From positions 1 to 64,000 of IMG/VR virus record IMGVR_UViG_3300031851_005926: a DNA stretch of 64,000 nt, one strand, 5' to 3'. The position numbers and the translations under genes are program-made. Below, in pieces: positions 53,657 through 64,000 of the stretch. The DNA is from a virus. Every line of letters begins with the position of its first letter. The stretch's first letter is position 1. The notes beneath the pieces are model-generated. The model did no database searches and had not been told where the DNA came from. It saw only the letters and a list, made by a program, of their open reading frames with translations.

Positions 53657-56600
53657 TTAGCTATAGTCAAGCCTTAAGCCAAGGAAATGATGTCTTACAT
53701 CATCTTGATTAAAATAGCCTTGCCCAGCCACTGGTGTAATTCTAAATGATAGTAATCCATTTCCAGGATTACTAAGAACTATATCTTCAAACTCAATCAC
53801 CGTTACTTGGTAATCTGAGAGAATGTCAGTACTTGTTACCTCAGAGGTACCATTCACACCAAGTCCTCCTGGAAAGCTAATGTTAGGAGAAGCTAAGCTT
53901 TGCCCATCTAGCCATGGTGCTACTTGACCAGGAGTTCCGTTATCAGAAAGACTCAATCTGTAAGTAACTCTATCCCCTGGCTGGTAAGAACCTTGCCTAG
54001 GAGAAGACAAGAATATTCCTGTCGCTGTTACTTTAGTTGGATAAATCCAGCCTCCCCCTCCATCGGGAACTCTCGGAAGATGTGTGCTTGCATAAGTAAG
54101 CTGATCATCCCAAACTAAAGCATTATTAAAAACGAATGGTACAGAGTTGTAAGCCATCCACTCGTCACTAGTGCCTCCGCTAGCAACTGGTACGTATATT
54201 TTTCCTCTATGGACATTATTCTCAAAGTGTAAGCCATCATGACTTGCTCCGTGATTCGGCCCATTCAAATCACCATTAACGCTTTCTGCTCTCTGATCCC
54301 ACTCTACAGCAGAGAGCCATTGATCAACATTGCCAAGAGGCGTAGGAGGCAAAGTCAAAGGCGTCGGAACCCATTCAGAAGAACCAGAATTCCAACGAAG
54401 AAGATCTCCGTTATTCGCTGGAGAAGAAGATACGTCTCCTAAATCTCCAACATCAATTTGATCTGGTACTAATTCAAAAGCAATTTCTGTTGGTGATTGA
54501 TTAATATTCAAAGCAGACGTATGAGAACCTACAGACAGCAAGCTTCTAAAAAGATGATCTTTGGCGGCTGGTCCATACCCAGCATAAACGTTTGCTCCAG
54601 TACCAACAGAAAGCATGTTGCCTGGATGGTATTCTCCCGTCCCAACATCCCAGACAAGGAATTCTCCATCCATAGCAGCAGGAACTGAACTTACATCTGA
54701 CAAGAATGTAGTAGGCATAGGATTTACCGACCAAGTTAAAAAGTCAGATAAACCAACACCCTGTTCCACTGCATCAATATTGATATAATCGCCCGCAACA
54801 GCTACAAGATTTGAAACCATATCTTGTGGAACGAGCCCGCTCATTGTTGCCCCGCTTACACTAGCTCCTACAGCTGAACCATCTGTAGCAATACCTATTG
54901 TTCTCCAAGCCTCAAGGGCGCCTCCACCTCCACCACCTGTAGCAGTAAGATCATAAATTGAACCATTGTTTGGATCTCTCCAATGAATATGTGGATGTGT
55001 AGTAGTTGGATCTATTTTGCAATACAGCGATCCTTGATGCGCTGGCGTTAATGGATCACTATCTCTAATGCTAAAGTTTACTGGAGAGAGATGATTGTTT
55101 ACACTCATCTCGGGTATCTGAGCATTTTTGCTTATTGAAAAGTGGACATCAGCATCATTGGCTTGTGAACTCATTCCAACTGCAAGAAGAGGATTGCCAT
55201 ACAAGCCAGTAAGCCATGGCCCAGAATTATGCACTTCGGAAACGTTGTCGTATATATGGATACCAGCAGGAAAATCTGCATTCATTTCGAGATTTATGCG
55301 TCCACCGTCTGGTAAAGCATTTCCACTGCTATCGACATTATAAGTCTGCCCCAAGTTAAGTGGGGCGCCTCCTCCACCAGCTCCACAGCAAAGTAGATTC
55401 CATATGTCCCCGCCACTAGGCTCTCTATAGTAAAGCCCACCAAAACGAATTGGCTGACCATCTCTATCTGGGATTGGACCATTACCAGAACCAACAAAGA
55501 TAGCCCCTTCAGGCTCACTATAAGTGAAGCCTGGATCAGCCGCATTAAAGTGCCCAGGACCACTAGTGTCAGGAACTAGGTCTCCCGATACAGGATGCAA
55601 ATACAACGGATGCTTCCACCCGTCATTTCTATATGATTGAAATGAGCTTGGACCTGCTGGAACACCAGTAGACTGAAGTTCTCCTGCAGGAGTACCTAAA
55701 CCAGACAGGTAAAGTGGATGTCTTCCTGACTGAAAAATTGGGCTTTTAAGCAACCCTCCTATGCCACCACCCGCTGCAGGGTATTCCCAAGACAAGACTT
55801 CAAACAAATCAGTTGTTAAAGCAGTACTAAGAGAATTCCTTATTGAAAGTGTCCCTCCTTCTGGATAGCCACCATCAAGGTGAATCATTCCAGCTGTTGA
55901 AGCTGCTCCTGCGTCATAACTATCTTGAAGAGGACAGCATTCTCCTGGGAGACTATTAAGGTCTAAACCAATAGTAATTACATCATTTCCAGGCCCTCCG
56001 GGAGGAGCATCTCCAAAATCTAAATGTATTCCAGCACCAGCAACAAGATCAAGCTTTAAACCAGTTCCATCTGCTTGCACCGCTGCGTCACCTGTTATGA
56101 GCCCACCTGCTGCAACAGCATTGATTTTGCTCCAGAAAAGCATATGCAAATCTAATGCTTTCATTCCCGAAGTAATAGGATCGCCATCACCAAGAACGTT
56201 GTTTCCGACACTTGGTGGAAGCGGAGTCTTTAAGGAGTAATCTGGAAGTTCATCAAAGCAATCATCCATCCCTAAGTAAGTTTGCGTTGCTTGTAGAGCG
56301 TCGAATATGCTTCGACCTTCAACGCAGTACTCTACAAATTCTGAAGGAATAAAGTCGTCATAAATTAAAGTTGATACTCTATTCTCAATAGAAAGCGTTG
56401 GATAGTCATCATCAAAACATCCTTCGAGACCTATAGCGGGTGCACCAATAATTACTTGATTAAACATCTCATAAATATGCCTACCTAAAGAATAAGGCAG
56501 GTTTGGATTTCCATCGCAATCCCATATGTAGCAATCTGCAAAAAGATCTTTTCTAGCTTGCTCGAGGTTTAACTCGATACACTTAATTAAAGATCTAAGG

Positions 56601-56998
56601 TCGCTATCGTCGTACTCTTCTACAACTGTCTCACTAGCAAGATTTGCAATCCTTGCGCTTAAGCAAAGAATTGAACCAAGAATAGATTGAGGCTGGCCTC
56701 TAGTGAAATCCCACAAACACTCCATGCTATCTTCTGTAGCATATAGGTCAGTAGTAACTGTTCCACCATGGATTCCATGCTCTAAGACATCTTGCTCATG
56801 CTCTGGAGCAGACCTTAGAGTCTTCATCATTGGATGAATAAACTTGTTCCAGTTCCTAACATTAATTGCTGCATCAATTTTTGCAGCTCTTACAAAAGCA
56901 CGCATCTCCTCTGGAGATTGCGCGTTTACAATTGCGCCAGTACTTTGAGTAATAGTACTGAAAAGATTCTTAAAGTATTCGCTTTTTGATAAAGCCAT
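53657..56998 (-). CDS. Large tail fibre protein
   Basis: 1113 aa. N-terminal about 270 residues form an attachment-type domain with several Cys (CFDDDYP..., CVEGRSIFDAL). The rest is beta-rich Gly/Pro/Asp/Ser repeats, including two copies of a fibre motif: 'FLSDVSSVPAAMDGEFLVWD' and 'LGDVSSSPANNGDLLRWN' (D-V-S-S-x-P ... G-x-L-x-W). These are typical of long phage fibres and host-receptor contact. The tip (about 1000-1113) is an immunoglobulin-like or sandwich domain. It follows the 673-aa protein without a gap. Confidence 0.75.
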   Translation of the reverse strand: MALSKSEYFKNLFSTITQSTGAIVNAQSPEEMRAFVRAAKIDAAINVRNWNKFIHPMMKTLRSAPEHEQDVLEHGIHGGTVTTDLYATEDSMECLWDFTRGQPQSILGSILCLSARIANLASETVVEEYDDSDLRSLIKCIELNLEQARKDLFADCYIWDCDGNPNLPYSLGRHIYEMFNQVIIGAPAIGLEGCFDDDYPTLSIENRVSTLIYDDFIPSEFVEYCVEGRSIFDALQATQTYLGMDDCFDELPDYSLKTPLPPSVGNNVLGDGDPITSGMKALDLHMLFWSKINAVAAGGLITGDAAVQADGTGLKLDLVAGAGIHLDFGDAPPGGPGNDVITIGLDLNSLPGECCPLQDSYDAGAASTAGMIHLDGGYPEGGTLSIRNSLSTALTTDLFEVLSWEYPAAGGGIGGLLKSPIFQSGRHPLYLSGLGTPAGELQSTGVPAGPSSFQSYRNDGWKHPLYLHPVSGDLVPDTSGPGHFNAADPGFTYSEPEGAIFVGSGNGPIPDRDGQPIRFGGLYYREPSGGDIWNLLCCGAGGGGAPLNLGQTYNVDSSGNALPDGGRINLEMNADFPAGIHIYDNVSEVHNSGPWLTGLYGNPLLAVGMSSQANDADVHFSISKNAQIPEMSVNNHLSPVNFSIRDSDPLTPAHQGSLYCKIDPTTTHPHIHWRDPNNGSIYDLTATGGGGGGALEAWRTIGIATDGSAVGASVSGATMSGLVPQDMVSNLVAVAGDYINIDAVEQGVGLSDFLTWSVNPMPTTFLSDVSSVPAAMDGEFLVWDVGTGEYHPGNMLSVGTGANVYAGYGPAAKDHLFRSLLSVGSHTSALNINQSPTEIAFELVPDQIDVGDLGDVSSSPANNGDLLRWNSGSSEWVPTPLTLPPTPLGNVDQWLSAVEWDQRAESVNGDLNGPNHGASHDGLHFENNVHRGKIYVPVASGGTSDEWMAYNSVPFVFNNALVWDDQLTYASTHLPRVPDGGGGWIYPTKVTATGIFLSSPRQGSYQPGDRVTYRLSLSDNGTPGQVAPWLDGQSLASPNISFPGGLGVNGTSEVTSTDILSDYQVTVIEFEDIVLSNPGNGLLSFRITPVAGQGYFNQDDVRHHFLGLRLDYS

Positions 56999-59019
56999 TA
57001 TACCACCCTTGCTTGAAAGCTTAGTATGTGAGGAGAAAGTGTACTATCGTTACTCTTTAAAATAGCTTTAACATAAAGAGTATTTACCTCATCTAATCGA
57101 AGCATATATTTAACATGAATTTGTTCATACTGCCAAGATGAATCACTTGGATCTATCTTAATCTTGAAGTAGAGATTACCATAATAATCTTCTATAGTAT
57201 AGATGTTTAGATTATTATCAAACTCTGAATTGTTGAATTTTTCTGGAGTCACATATTCTAATAGGGATCCAAAGTTTCTTTCTACGCCATTGTAGACTTT
57301 TTCACCTGAAAAGTCTGACCCATAAGGGTAGCCTTCTACTATAAGCTTATGGTTGTAAGGATACAACGGATCTTTTTCTCTCAAATCGTCTGCATTGTCA
57401 ATCCCTGATGGAATATTGTACCAATTAGATTCAGGAGTAGAAAACTTGTGGTAACCTTTTGGCAAGTTTACTTGACCGCTCACAAGTCTTCCATCAATAT
57501 AAGCAGAATTCGTTCCTAGATCTATGAGTCTTCCTTCAATACTCTGAATATCTATAACAGTGTTGTATCGTTGGCTTCCGTTATCGTAAAACCAGCCGCT
57601 TGGAGCTCCATACAATTCAACTCCAGATCCTTGAGGCAAGTTCCTTTCAACGTATGTATTTCTTAAAACAAACTTGTCAGACCATTCATCAGATATAAAA
57701 AGATTAAGCAACCCTTCTTTAGAGTATTCTAAGTCTACAATTCCAGTCGGATTCAGTATGATTGACGACTGGCTTTTTGTTTCATCAATCAGATTAATAC
57801 TTTGAGCTGGATTAGTACTATTAAACTGTACAACTGAATAAGAGTCTCCATTGTACGATGCTGGCAACCAATTCACATTATCCTTACTCAAAAAGAAAGA
57901 GACACTTGTTGATCCTGGATAAATGCAGCAAGTCCCCTTGCTTAAAGTAGCTAAAGAAAAGTTAACTGGCTGATTGAATTCATCGGTAACTTCATAAGGG
58001 CCAGCATAAAGAACAGAATCTGATTGTCGATTAAACTTATCTGATGTTATCTCTACTGAATCTAAACTAAAGATATAAGCATTTTTACCACCAGAAGGAG
58101 AAATATCATCTGCAGCATCTTTTGTTAGAATTATCTGCACTTTTTTCACTGACTCTAAACCTACAGAGATTGAATTCATACCTTTTCTAAAAACTCTTTC
58201 AGCATCCAAAGAGTTATAGGTGCTTCCATCTAAAGAGTATAGAACGTTCCAAGAAGACATTCCATTTACATCTACGCCAGAACCAGTGAGCCTAACTTCT
58301 CCAACATAAATTCCGTCTTCATTATCAAAATCTATTTCAAGAACTAAACTAACTCTACCCGATTTATAATTTGTATAAACGTAATAGTCCCAGATGTTTC
58401 CATCTTCTTCTTTGATGCAATTGATATTACTACTTGGCCTTGCGCTAATATGCCCCCTCTCTGCGTTTACATAGAAATGTAATCGAGTAGCATCTAGCGT
58501 ATTCAAGGCGGCACCATCCCTACCTAAAGTTACGTAACCAGGCTCTACAGAAGCAGTTGTGTTTTCAAGATCTACATGCTCATTCGTATCGAATGACTCT
58601 TCTACTCCATATAAAAACACATCTGACTTACCATTCAATAAGATAAGATTGTTTAATCTTCTCTCTACTGATTTTACAAGCTTGTGGCACCTATTAGCAG
58701 TAACCATATAGCCTGTAAAAGATGAATTCATAAGCTCTATGAGATCACTGATTCTTTCTTCAGCAACAAGAAGATCTTGTTTCATAGCTCTTCTATTTTT
58801 ATTCTCAACTGAGCTAGATGAAGGATTGTTGAAAAAAGGAGTTTTCAAATCCATTCCAGAAAAACCCACAACATCTAAGTTTGGATACTTTTTCTTATAC
58901 TCTCTTTCAAGTTCAAAAAGAGCCGCCTTGCTAGGAGAGCGCCTATGCTCTTTTACATAGTCTTCAACTATCCGCTTTCTAAGCATGTTTTCGTATGCTT
59001 CTTTAGTGTGATGAGCCAT
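56998..59019 (-). CDS. Large virion protein, probable baseplate or fibre connector
   Basis: 673 aa. A basic helical N-terminus (residues 1-55, KALFELEREYKKKYPN-like) and a coiled region precede many beta domains with Asn/Asp/Ser/Tyr-rich loops (about 140-673), including jelly-roll-like segments. Overlaps the fibre gene start by one base and the next protein's stop by one base. Place and composition argue for a tail or baseplate structural role. Confidence 0.65.
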   Translation of the reverse strand: MAHHTKEAYENMLRKRIVEDYVKEHRRSPSKAALFELEREYKKKYPNLDVVGFSGMDLKTPFFNNPSSSSVENKNRRAMKQDLLVAEERISDLIELMNSSFTGYMVTANRCHKLVKSVERRLNNLILLNGKSDVFLYGVEESFDTNEHVDLENTTASVEPGYVTLGRDGAALNTLDATRLHFYVNAERGHISARPSSNINCIKEEDGNIWDYYVYTNYKSGRVSLVLEIDFDNEDGIYVGEVRLTGSGVDVNGMSSWNVLYSLDGSTYNSLDAERVFRKGMNSISVGLESVKKVQIILTKDAADDISPSGGKNAYIFSLDSVEITSDKFNRQSDSVLYAGPYEVTDEFNQPVNFSLATLSKGTCCIYPGSTSVSFFLSKDNVNWLPASYNGDSYSVVQFNSTNPAQSINLIDETKSQSSIILNPTGIVDLEYSKEGLLNLFISDEWSDKFVLRNTYVERNLPQGSGVELYGAPSGWFYDNGSQRYNTVIDIQSIEGRLIDLGTNSAYIDGRLVSGQVNLPKGYHKFSTPESNWYNIPSGIDNADDLREKDPLYPYNHKLIVEGYPYGSDFSGEKVYNGVERNFGSLLEYVTPEKFNNSEFDNNLNIYTIEDYYGNLYFKIKIDPSDSSWQYEQIHVKYMLRLDEVNTLYVKAILKSNDSTLSPHILSFQARVV

Positions 59020-62000
59020 TATTGGAACCTAAAAGAGATGTTTGATATTAATGGAGAGAAAAAATCTTTCATATCTCTAAGTGGAATAAAGTCGTCTGGT
59101 ATTGCATAGAATACTTTTACTCTTTTATTTATTCTTTTTAAAATATTTTCTGTATTGATTGCCACAATATTACTGCCAGAATCGTAAGAATAAGAGTCTA
59201 TATCCCTTACTATATCATACTCAGCCTTATATCTTGCAACCTTAAACCTGACCACAGGTGAATCATATTCATAGTCGCCAATAGTGATAGTTCCTCTGCG
59301 AATATCTTCAGACCCGTAAAGGATTCCCAATTCATAATCTACGCTAAAAAGATTCGCACTGTCATGTGTTGGGTCTACATAACTATACATATACTTAATT
59401 CCGCCAATCAGAACGTCTTCAGCTGAAGATCCAACCTTGACACTGACCACTCCATCATCAGCAACGTAGTAGTCGCCTACATCGCTAATCCAGTCTACAT
59501 TTCCTTCTTCAACTTTGAATACGTCTGCATCTAGAAATTCTATGCCTAGAGGTTTATACCAAGCAGATCCTGCAGCTAGTTTAAACTGAACTATTCCAAG
59601 ACCGTCTGCATTCATCTCAACAGTTGCTTCCTGGTCCATATTTATTAGACCAAGAAACTCTGTTATTCCATCAGCGTATTCCATTTCTGTTGGTGCTGGA
59701 AAATCTGAGCTTCTTCCAAAAAGAGTCGCATCTACTGAAATTGAATATTTGACAATATAATCATAAGGCAAATCGATTGCCTTTCCGCTAGTAAATAGCG
59801 GAACCATTTCTCTTTTTGATCCAGTATTAATATCTATTATGTCATGATAGACTGGGGTAGAGGTTATTTTAAATTCGCAATCTTTACATTCTAATTTGTC
59901 TGGAGATATAACCAGACCTTTCAAATCAATACCATCTTCAACCCAAATTTTATAATCTTCGTCTTTTAAAATTTTTGGCTCAACGTGATCGTAAACAACC
60001 TTAACAAGAGCGGGGCCTCCGTGAACTTCTCCAATTTTTCTATCGAAATATAACTTTCCATTTGTTGCATCCAAATAGTACTGTATAGTATCAGGAGCTC
60101 CTCCTCCAGCAGATCTCGCTGCCAACACTTCTGCTCTTGTAGATAGTTCAGTAAAAACTAAAGAAGTGTCAGAGCCTATCTTGAAAGAGTCTTCTACAAT
60201 CTTTCCATATTTTAAACTGAATCTATATTTAGATGGACTGAGAGTTTCAGAAGTTGTCGCAGAATATGGAGATAATCCTTTTATATTGATTCGTTTTTTA
60301 TCTGGATCAAACTTATTTTTAAGAGGAACGTAATAACCATCACTCCTTTGCTCTATCTGTACTTGCTCTGCTGGCATTCTCCAATAAACTGGAACACCAG
60401 GCCTCAACATTTGGACTGCTATGTTTTTCCAATTTGGACCAAGAGCCCAGATTCTGTCAGTAGTTCCTGTTCCTTGAGTAATTGCAAAGTAATCATATGT
60501 TGTTCCAGCACCATCTTCGTGTGAATAAAGCTCTCTGTTCCCCCCATAAACTACAAGATTGTCTGGATCTATATTGTATCCTTCTTCATCTAACTCTATA
60601 GGAAGTGGAACTACAAAGCCTTCTCCAGGCTCCGTGCCAGTTGGCGAAATAAATATTTGAATTTTCTCTCTATCATCATCGCTACAGCGAAGTATCCTGG
60701 GTTGATAAGCACCAACTTTTTTATTATAGGGCTTGTCTTCTAGGGCTATTCTAGCTGGAGAGATTGCAGGTGAAACCAAGCTTGAAGCAACCTTTAAAGT
60801 AGTTGGTATTTCTTGATCAGTATAAGAAGCAATATTTTTAAAAGCTTCGTTATCCCTTTGCAATAAAAGTCTCCAAAAACCTTGAGTTCCAAGTCCGTCC
60901 ATAGTTACAGTATTTGAAGTTTCACTATTTTCAAAACCAAAAATATCCAAATTCCAACTTTCTCCGTTGTCTACAGATAGGTCTAGCTTAGCGCTATAGA
61001 GATTATTTATATTGGGAAATATTCTACTTGAAGACTCTGCAGCATAAAGTCCTTCTGGAAGATCGAAAGCCTTAGAGCTTATGCCTCCTGAAGGAGCATA
61101 CTTATGCCTTGCAGCAGAAATAGACTTGATTGCTATTCCATATCTTTTTCTAGAAACGGCCCTCCCATCATTAGAGGAAGTTTGAATCCTATAATAATTC
61201 TTTTGCTTAAGCTTTAAGACTATATTTGAACATGTCACTGGCAGGAAGCTCATGCTCCAGTAAATATCAGTACCAATTGTTTTTACATAGAAATCAGAGC
61301 TGCCAACAGCAGGGCTGACTAAGTCTTTTATAGAAACTGTCTGGTAGCCTGAAATAGTAAAAAGTATATCTTCGATTTCAAAGTTGCTTTGAGAACCAAC
61401 ATTAACAGCTCTTATTGCCAGATAGTTTACAATCTCTGGAGTTGAATAGTCTAAAGACACTGTAAGCTCACAAGGCCCAGAATCTAATCTTTCGTATTCA
61501 AACCAAGTATCAGGGTTGCCGTCAAATATGAATTGCGGTCTAATATTGTGGGTAGTTACATCTTCATCTGAATTACCAATAAAACCATTACCTGAAACAA
61601 TTCTAACATTGTTGACTAACAACTTAGACGTAGACTCAATAGGCAATGTAAGTAATCCTTGAGAAGTGTCTACATTCATTATTCTAGATACAGAGTTATC
61701 TGCAGAAATATTATCTAAATTTAAAAACTTCTCAGCTATAACCCACTTTGCTTTCTCTCTGTCCCACAAGTCTAAGGCTGCTTTCTTTTGCCGAACTCTC
61801 TTTAATGCTCCTGCAAGCTCCATAAGCGTTTTTACTTTGTTGTTATAATTCGATATATAAAGCTCAATCAGCTTATTTATTCTAGACAGATGCATGTTTG
61901 CTTTATGCTTTACGTCTACTCTCTGTTTTCCGTAAGAACCTAAATGCGGACTTTCTAAAGACGAAACACCCGGAAGGAAAAGATTATCAGCAAGAATTCT

Positions 62001-62150
62001 TTCAAAGAATTCAACAGTCCTTGACTCTATGATCAGCTTATCTTCTACAGTTCTACTATTCCTCCAGCTTAACAAAAAATCATTAAGTACAGGAACAAGC
62101 GCCTCTATGTCCATAAGGTGATTTCTGTCTGATATGGTATTAAGAGCCAT
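59019..62150 (-). CDS. Large tail/baseplate protein with discoidin-like domain
   Basis: 1043 aa. A helical N-terminal region (1-150) is followed by a beta domain with 'FDGNPDTWFEYER...ELTVSLDYSTPEIVNYLAIRAVN', which matches discoidin (F5/8C)-type sugar-binding folds, then several further beta domains. It shares the style of its neighbours. It overlaps the next gene by 11 nt and is part of the same polycistron. Confidence 0.65.
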   Translation of the reverse strand: MALNTISDRNHLMDIEALVPVLNDFLLSWRNSRTVEDKLIIESRTVEFFERILADNLFLPGVSSLESPHLGSYGKQRVDVKHKANMHLSRINKLIELYISNYNNKVKTLMELAGALKRVRQKKAALDLWDREKAKWVIAEKFLNLDNISADNSVSRIMNVDTSQGLLTLPIESTSKLLVNNVRIVSGNGFIGNSDEDVTTHNIRPQFIFDGNPDTWFEYERLDSGPCELTVSLDYSTPEIVNYLAIRAVNVGSQSNFEIEDILFTISGYQTVSIKDLVSPAVGSSDFYVKTIGTDIYWSMSFLPVTCSNIVLKLKQKNYYRIQTSSNDGRAVSRKRYGIAIKSISAARHKYAPSGGISSKAFDLPEGLYAAESSSRIFPNINNLYSAKLDLSVDNGESWNLDIFGFENSETSNTVTMDGLGTQGFWRLLLQRDNEAFKNIASYTDQEIPTTLKVASSLVSPAISPARIALEDKPYNKKVGAYQPRILRCSDDDREKIQIFISPTGTEPGEGFVVPLPIELDEEGYNIDPDNLVVYGGNRELYSHEDGAGTTYDYFAITQGTGTTDRIWALGPNWKNIAVQMLRPGVPVYWRMPAEQVQIEQRSDGYYVPLKNKFDPDKKRINIKGLSPYSATTSETLSPSKYRFSLKYGKIVEDSFKIGSDTSLVFTELSTRAEVLAARSAGGGAPDTIQYYLDATNGKLYFDRKIGEVHGGPALVKVVYDHVEPKILKDEDYKIWVEDGIDLKGLVISPDKLECKDCEFKITSTPVYHDIIDINTGSKREMVPLFTSGKAIDLPYDYIVKYSISVDATLFGRSSDFPAPTEMEYADGITEFLGLINMDQEATVEMNADGLGIVQFKLAAGSAWYKPLGIEFLDADVFKVEEGNVDWISDVGDYYVADDGVVSVKVGSSAEDVLIGGIKYMYSYVDPTHDSANLFSVDYELGILYGSEDIRRGTITIGDYEYDSPVVRFKVARYKAEYDIVRDIDSYSYDSGSNIVAINTENILKRINKRVKVFYAIPDDFIPLRDMKDFFSPLISNISFRFQ

Positions 62151-63993
62151 TTAAACTATCTCCCGACAAATAAGTTTTAATAAAATCTTTAGTAACATTT
62201 GCAGTTGCATTATTTTCTATATTCCGTGTTTGAACGGCAATATAGAATTCTCTTAAAATGTTTGTAACGTATGGGTGCATACTATTCGTTCTAGTTATCA
62301 CTACTGGCTGTAAGGTTCCAGTAGTAAACCTCAATTCTTCATCAAAGACAACTCTTCCGTTTTTAAGGTTGATTTGCTTACAAGAACTCAAATATTGATT
62401 TCTTTTAACAAGATACTTAGTCCAGTAAATGTTCGACCTGTCATAGTCCAGCAACTTAACAAAGAATCTTCCAGCGCCAGCTTTACGATAAAAATGACTA
62501 TTCAATATAGTAGCTGTCGGCCACTCGTTGTACCAACTTGAACCGTCATCCATAGATATCTCGTAATCTTCACCAATTTCAAGCAGCTTGTTATTTTTAT
62601 ACACTTCTAAAAGATCAACTGTTAATTGCTGGTTTCCGAAGAAGCATATATTGCCAGATCCAAGCTCGGCGTAAGCATTTATTAATGCCATAGAATCATC
62701 ATCTATTGCTATCCAGTAGCTGTACTCATCAGTTACATGAACCACAACTAATGATAAGCCATCATAGTCAGTACTATCTGGTAAAGAATAAGTAGCTATA
62801 TCACCGATAACCAGCCCATGAGGTGAGTCGGTAGTTATCTTGTAGTATGCATTCCAGTCTGGGCAAGGCATTTCTATTGCCATTGCAATTCGCTCTACGT
62901 CTTCTGGCACATATCCTGTTCCAGTAACTGCTGGATTCATAGAACTGAAATCGAAGCTAGTGTCAGCAGAAAACTGCTTCACATTAACAAGCGTAGGCCT
63001 TTTTGACATTTCTCGAGTTTGATTTTTATTCATTCTCGCAAGCTTGGGACTGGGCCAATACTGACCTTCAGGATCTTCTACAAAAATTGTATTTTTTCTT
63101 TTACTGTCCCATTTGTAACCAAATTTTGCACTAAGCAGAACGTTTCTTTCTTCTGCTAAACCTATCTTAACTCTTTTAAACGCATCAGGGTCAGAAGGAA
63201 TCAGTGAAAAATCTTCATCTATTCTTCTTCTTAAGTCTGATACTTTTTTCAAATGATTCACAACATCGCGGGATCTCTTTGAAAAGCCTGAGCTTCTTTT
63301 TCTTTTAAGACTGTCAGCAAGAGTAATTTCAAATTCAAAGTACTCTTTGTTCAAAGAGTTCAGACTATTATCGTTTACCCTTTTAATAGAAAATAACCTT
63401 CTACTAGAATCCACATTGTTAGAATACAGTCTTTTCCCTTCAACAACGACTTCTCCACCTGTAGAACTACCAGTTACTTTTCCTCCAATACCTAAGAAAA
63501 GTATTGGGTCTGCCTTTATTAAACTTTTAGTTAAAGGATTTATCGTATTGTATATAGTTTCAGTAAAGAAACTTTTAAGCACTTCGTCTGAAACACTGTA
63601 CTTAACAAAAGTTGTCATTGCAGAATTTGGCGTAATCAATCCTTTTGAATTAAACCTCTTTACAATTTCTTTATCTATAGGCTTAGATACAATGTCAACT
63701 GGCTCGTTTGTTACAATCCTTATTCCTTCTAAACTTACGTTCTGCCAAACCCTTTCTGGTGCACTTGCAGGATGAGCCATGTAGTATCTTTTTTCAAACT
63801 GCTGTTCTAACAAAAGTTCCGAGTCTTCAACGTCAATATATTTAGCTTCGAAATCATTTTGAAACATTACTGTTTCAGCTTCGCTTGAAGTGAAGCCATC
63901 CATGTCGGGGCCAAATTCTTCACTAGACATAGTAAGCAACTCTGTAATTTCAGCATTAGCAAAGTCTTCTTCACAAACATCATAGCGTTGCAT
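62140..63993 (-). CDS. Tail/baseplate structural protein (possibly extends past the window)
   Basis: 617 aa as seen, with an ATG 7 nt from the window edge and no stop upstream, so the true start may lie outside. An acidic N-terminus precedes a mixed helical region (about 200-300, KRKRSSGFSKRSRDVV) and beta domains with 'GDIATYSLPDSTDYDGLSLVV', which are typical of phage baseplate proteins. First gene of the leftward-transcribed virion block in this window. Confidence 0.6.
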   Translation of the reverse strand: MQRYDVCEEDFANAEITELLTMSSEEFGPDMDGFTSSEAETVMFQNDFEAKYIDVEDSELLLEQQFEKRYYMAHPASAPERVWQNVSLEGIRIVTNEPVDIVSKPIDKEIVKRFNSKGLITPNSAMTTFVKYSVSDEVLKSFFTETIYNTINPLTKSLIKADPILFLGIGGKVTGSSTGGEVVVEGKRLYSNNVDSSRRLFSIKRVNDNSLNSLNKEYFEFEITLADSLKRKRSSGFSKRSRDVVNHLKKVSDLRRRIDEDFSLIPSDPDAFKRVKIGLAEERNVLLSAKFGYKWDSKRKNTIFVEDPEGQYWPSPKLARMNKNQTREMSKRPTLVNVKQFSADTSFDFSSMNPAVTGTGYVPEDVERIAMAIEMPCPDWNAYYKITTDSPHGLVIGDIATYSLPDSTDYDGLSLVVVHVTDEYSYWIAIDDDSMALINAYAELGSGNICFFGNQQLTVDLLEVYKNNKLLEIGEDYEISMDDGSSWYNEWPTATILNSHFYRKAGAGRFFVKLLDYDRSNIYWTKYLVKRNQYLSSCKQINLKNGRVVFDEELRFTTGTLQPVVITRTNSMHPYVTNILREFYIAVQTRNIENNATANVTKDFIKTYLSGDSLNGS

Positions 63994-64000
63994 ATTCGTT

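Noticed and set aside
1-64000. tRNA, rRNA genes, insertion sequences or attachment sites
   Set aside because: The intergenic gaps are too short or lack cloverleaf, terminal inverted repeat or duplication patterns; nothing supportable was seen by eye.

Overview
The window reads as part of the genome of a large, AT-rich, tailed double-stranded DNA bacteriophage (probably a jumbo-class myovirus). Genes are packed end to end with 4-20 nt overlaps. The phage carries its own replisome parts (split DNA polymerase III alpha, primase-helicase, SSB, RecA, RNase H, several nucleases), nucleotide-metabolism enzymes and large virion proteins. The host is inferred to be a Gram-negative bacterium, because the phage encodes ADP-heptose/LPS-type enzymes, lipoproteins and an OmpA-like peptidoglycan-binding protein. 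I saw no tRNA, rRNA, CRISPR array or insertion sequence. No stretch longer than about 300 bases lacks a gene; the longest gap, 47848-47999, holds a promoter.

Layout. 1-8.5 kb: cysteine-hydrolase remnant, HNH nuclease, RNase H, SSB, UDG-like protein, deaminase, a Lon-like ATPase without its protease domain, a nucleotidyltransferase and a secreted trypsin-like protease. 8.6-13.8 kb: the most unusual block, a four-gene ubiquitin-like conjugation cassette. It consists of a 936-aa protein with an E2-like C-terminus, a JAMM isopeptidase with a perfect metal motif, a ThiF/E1-like adenylyltransferase and a 72-aa beta-grasp modifier, closed by a strong terminator. 13.8-22.2 kb: P-loop kinase, PhoH, Whirly-like and SpoVG-like proteins, many small unknown genes, B12-dependent ribonucleotide reductase, dUTPase. 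22.2-26.2 kb: virion/fibre genes. 26.2-46.1 kb: adenylyltransferase, resolvase, RecA, DnaE in two pieces separated by a reverse-strand gene, phosphoesterase, Cas4-like nuclease, GMP reductase, HldE-type kinase, primase-helicase, cupin, more PD-(D/E)XK nucleases, ClpP, small coiled-coil and membrane proteins, ending at a terminator at 46.1 kb. 46.1-64 kb: almost all on the minus strand, read leftward: four very large tail/baseplate proteins, then a glycan-decoration cluster (heptosyltransferase, HAD phosphatase, glycosyltransferases, sulfotransferase, methyltransferase), then exported proteins (vWA lipoprotein, thioredoxin-fold lipoprotein). One plus-strand OmpA-vWA fusion sits among them.

How it fits together. 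The plus strand mostly serves DNA replication, repair and nucleotide supply; the minus strand builds the virion tail and remodels glycans and the host envelope. Four genes (SSB, ubiquitin-like modifier, SpoVG-like, fibre protein at 23.4 kb) share C-rich codon choice and each has its own hairpin terminator, which suggests very high expression. The ubiquitin-like modifier is therefore probably made in bulk. Other system-level points are a peptidase-less Lon paired with a phage ClpP, an ADP-heptose pathway scattered over the genome, and a replicative polymerase split just before its catalytic aspartates. All functions are inferred from reading motifs; no database search was possible.
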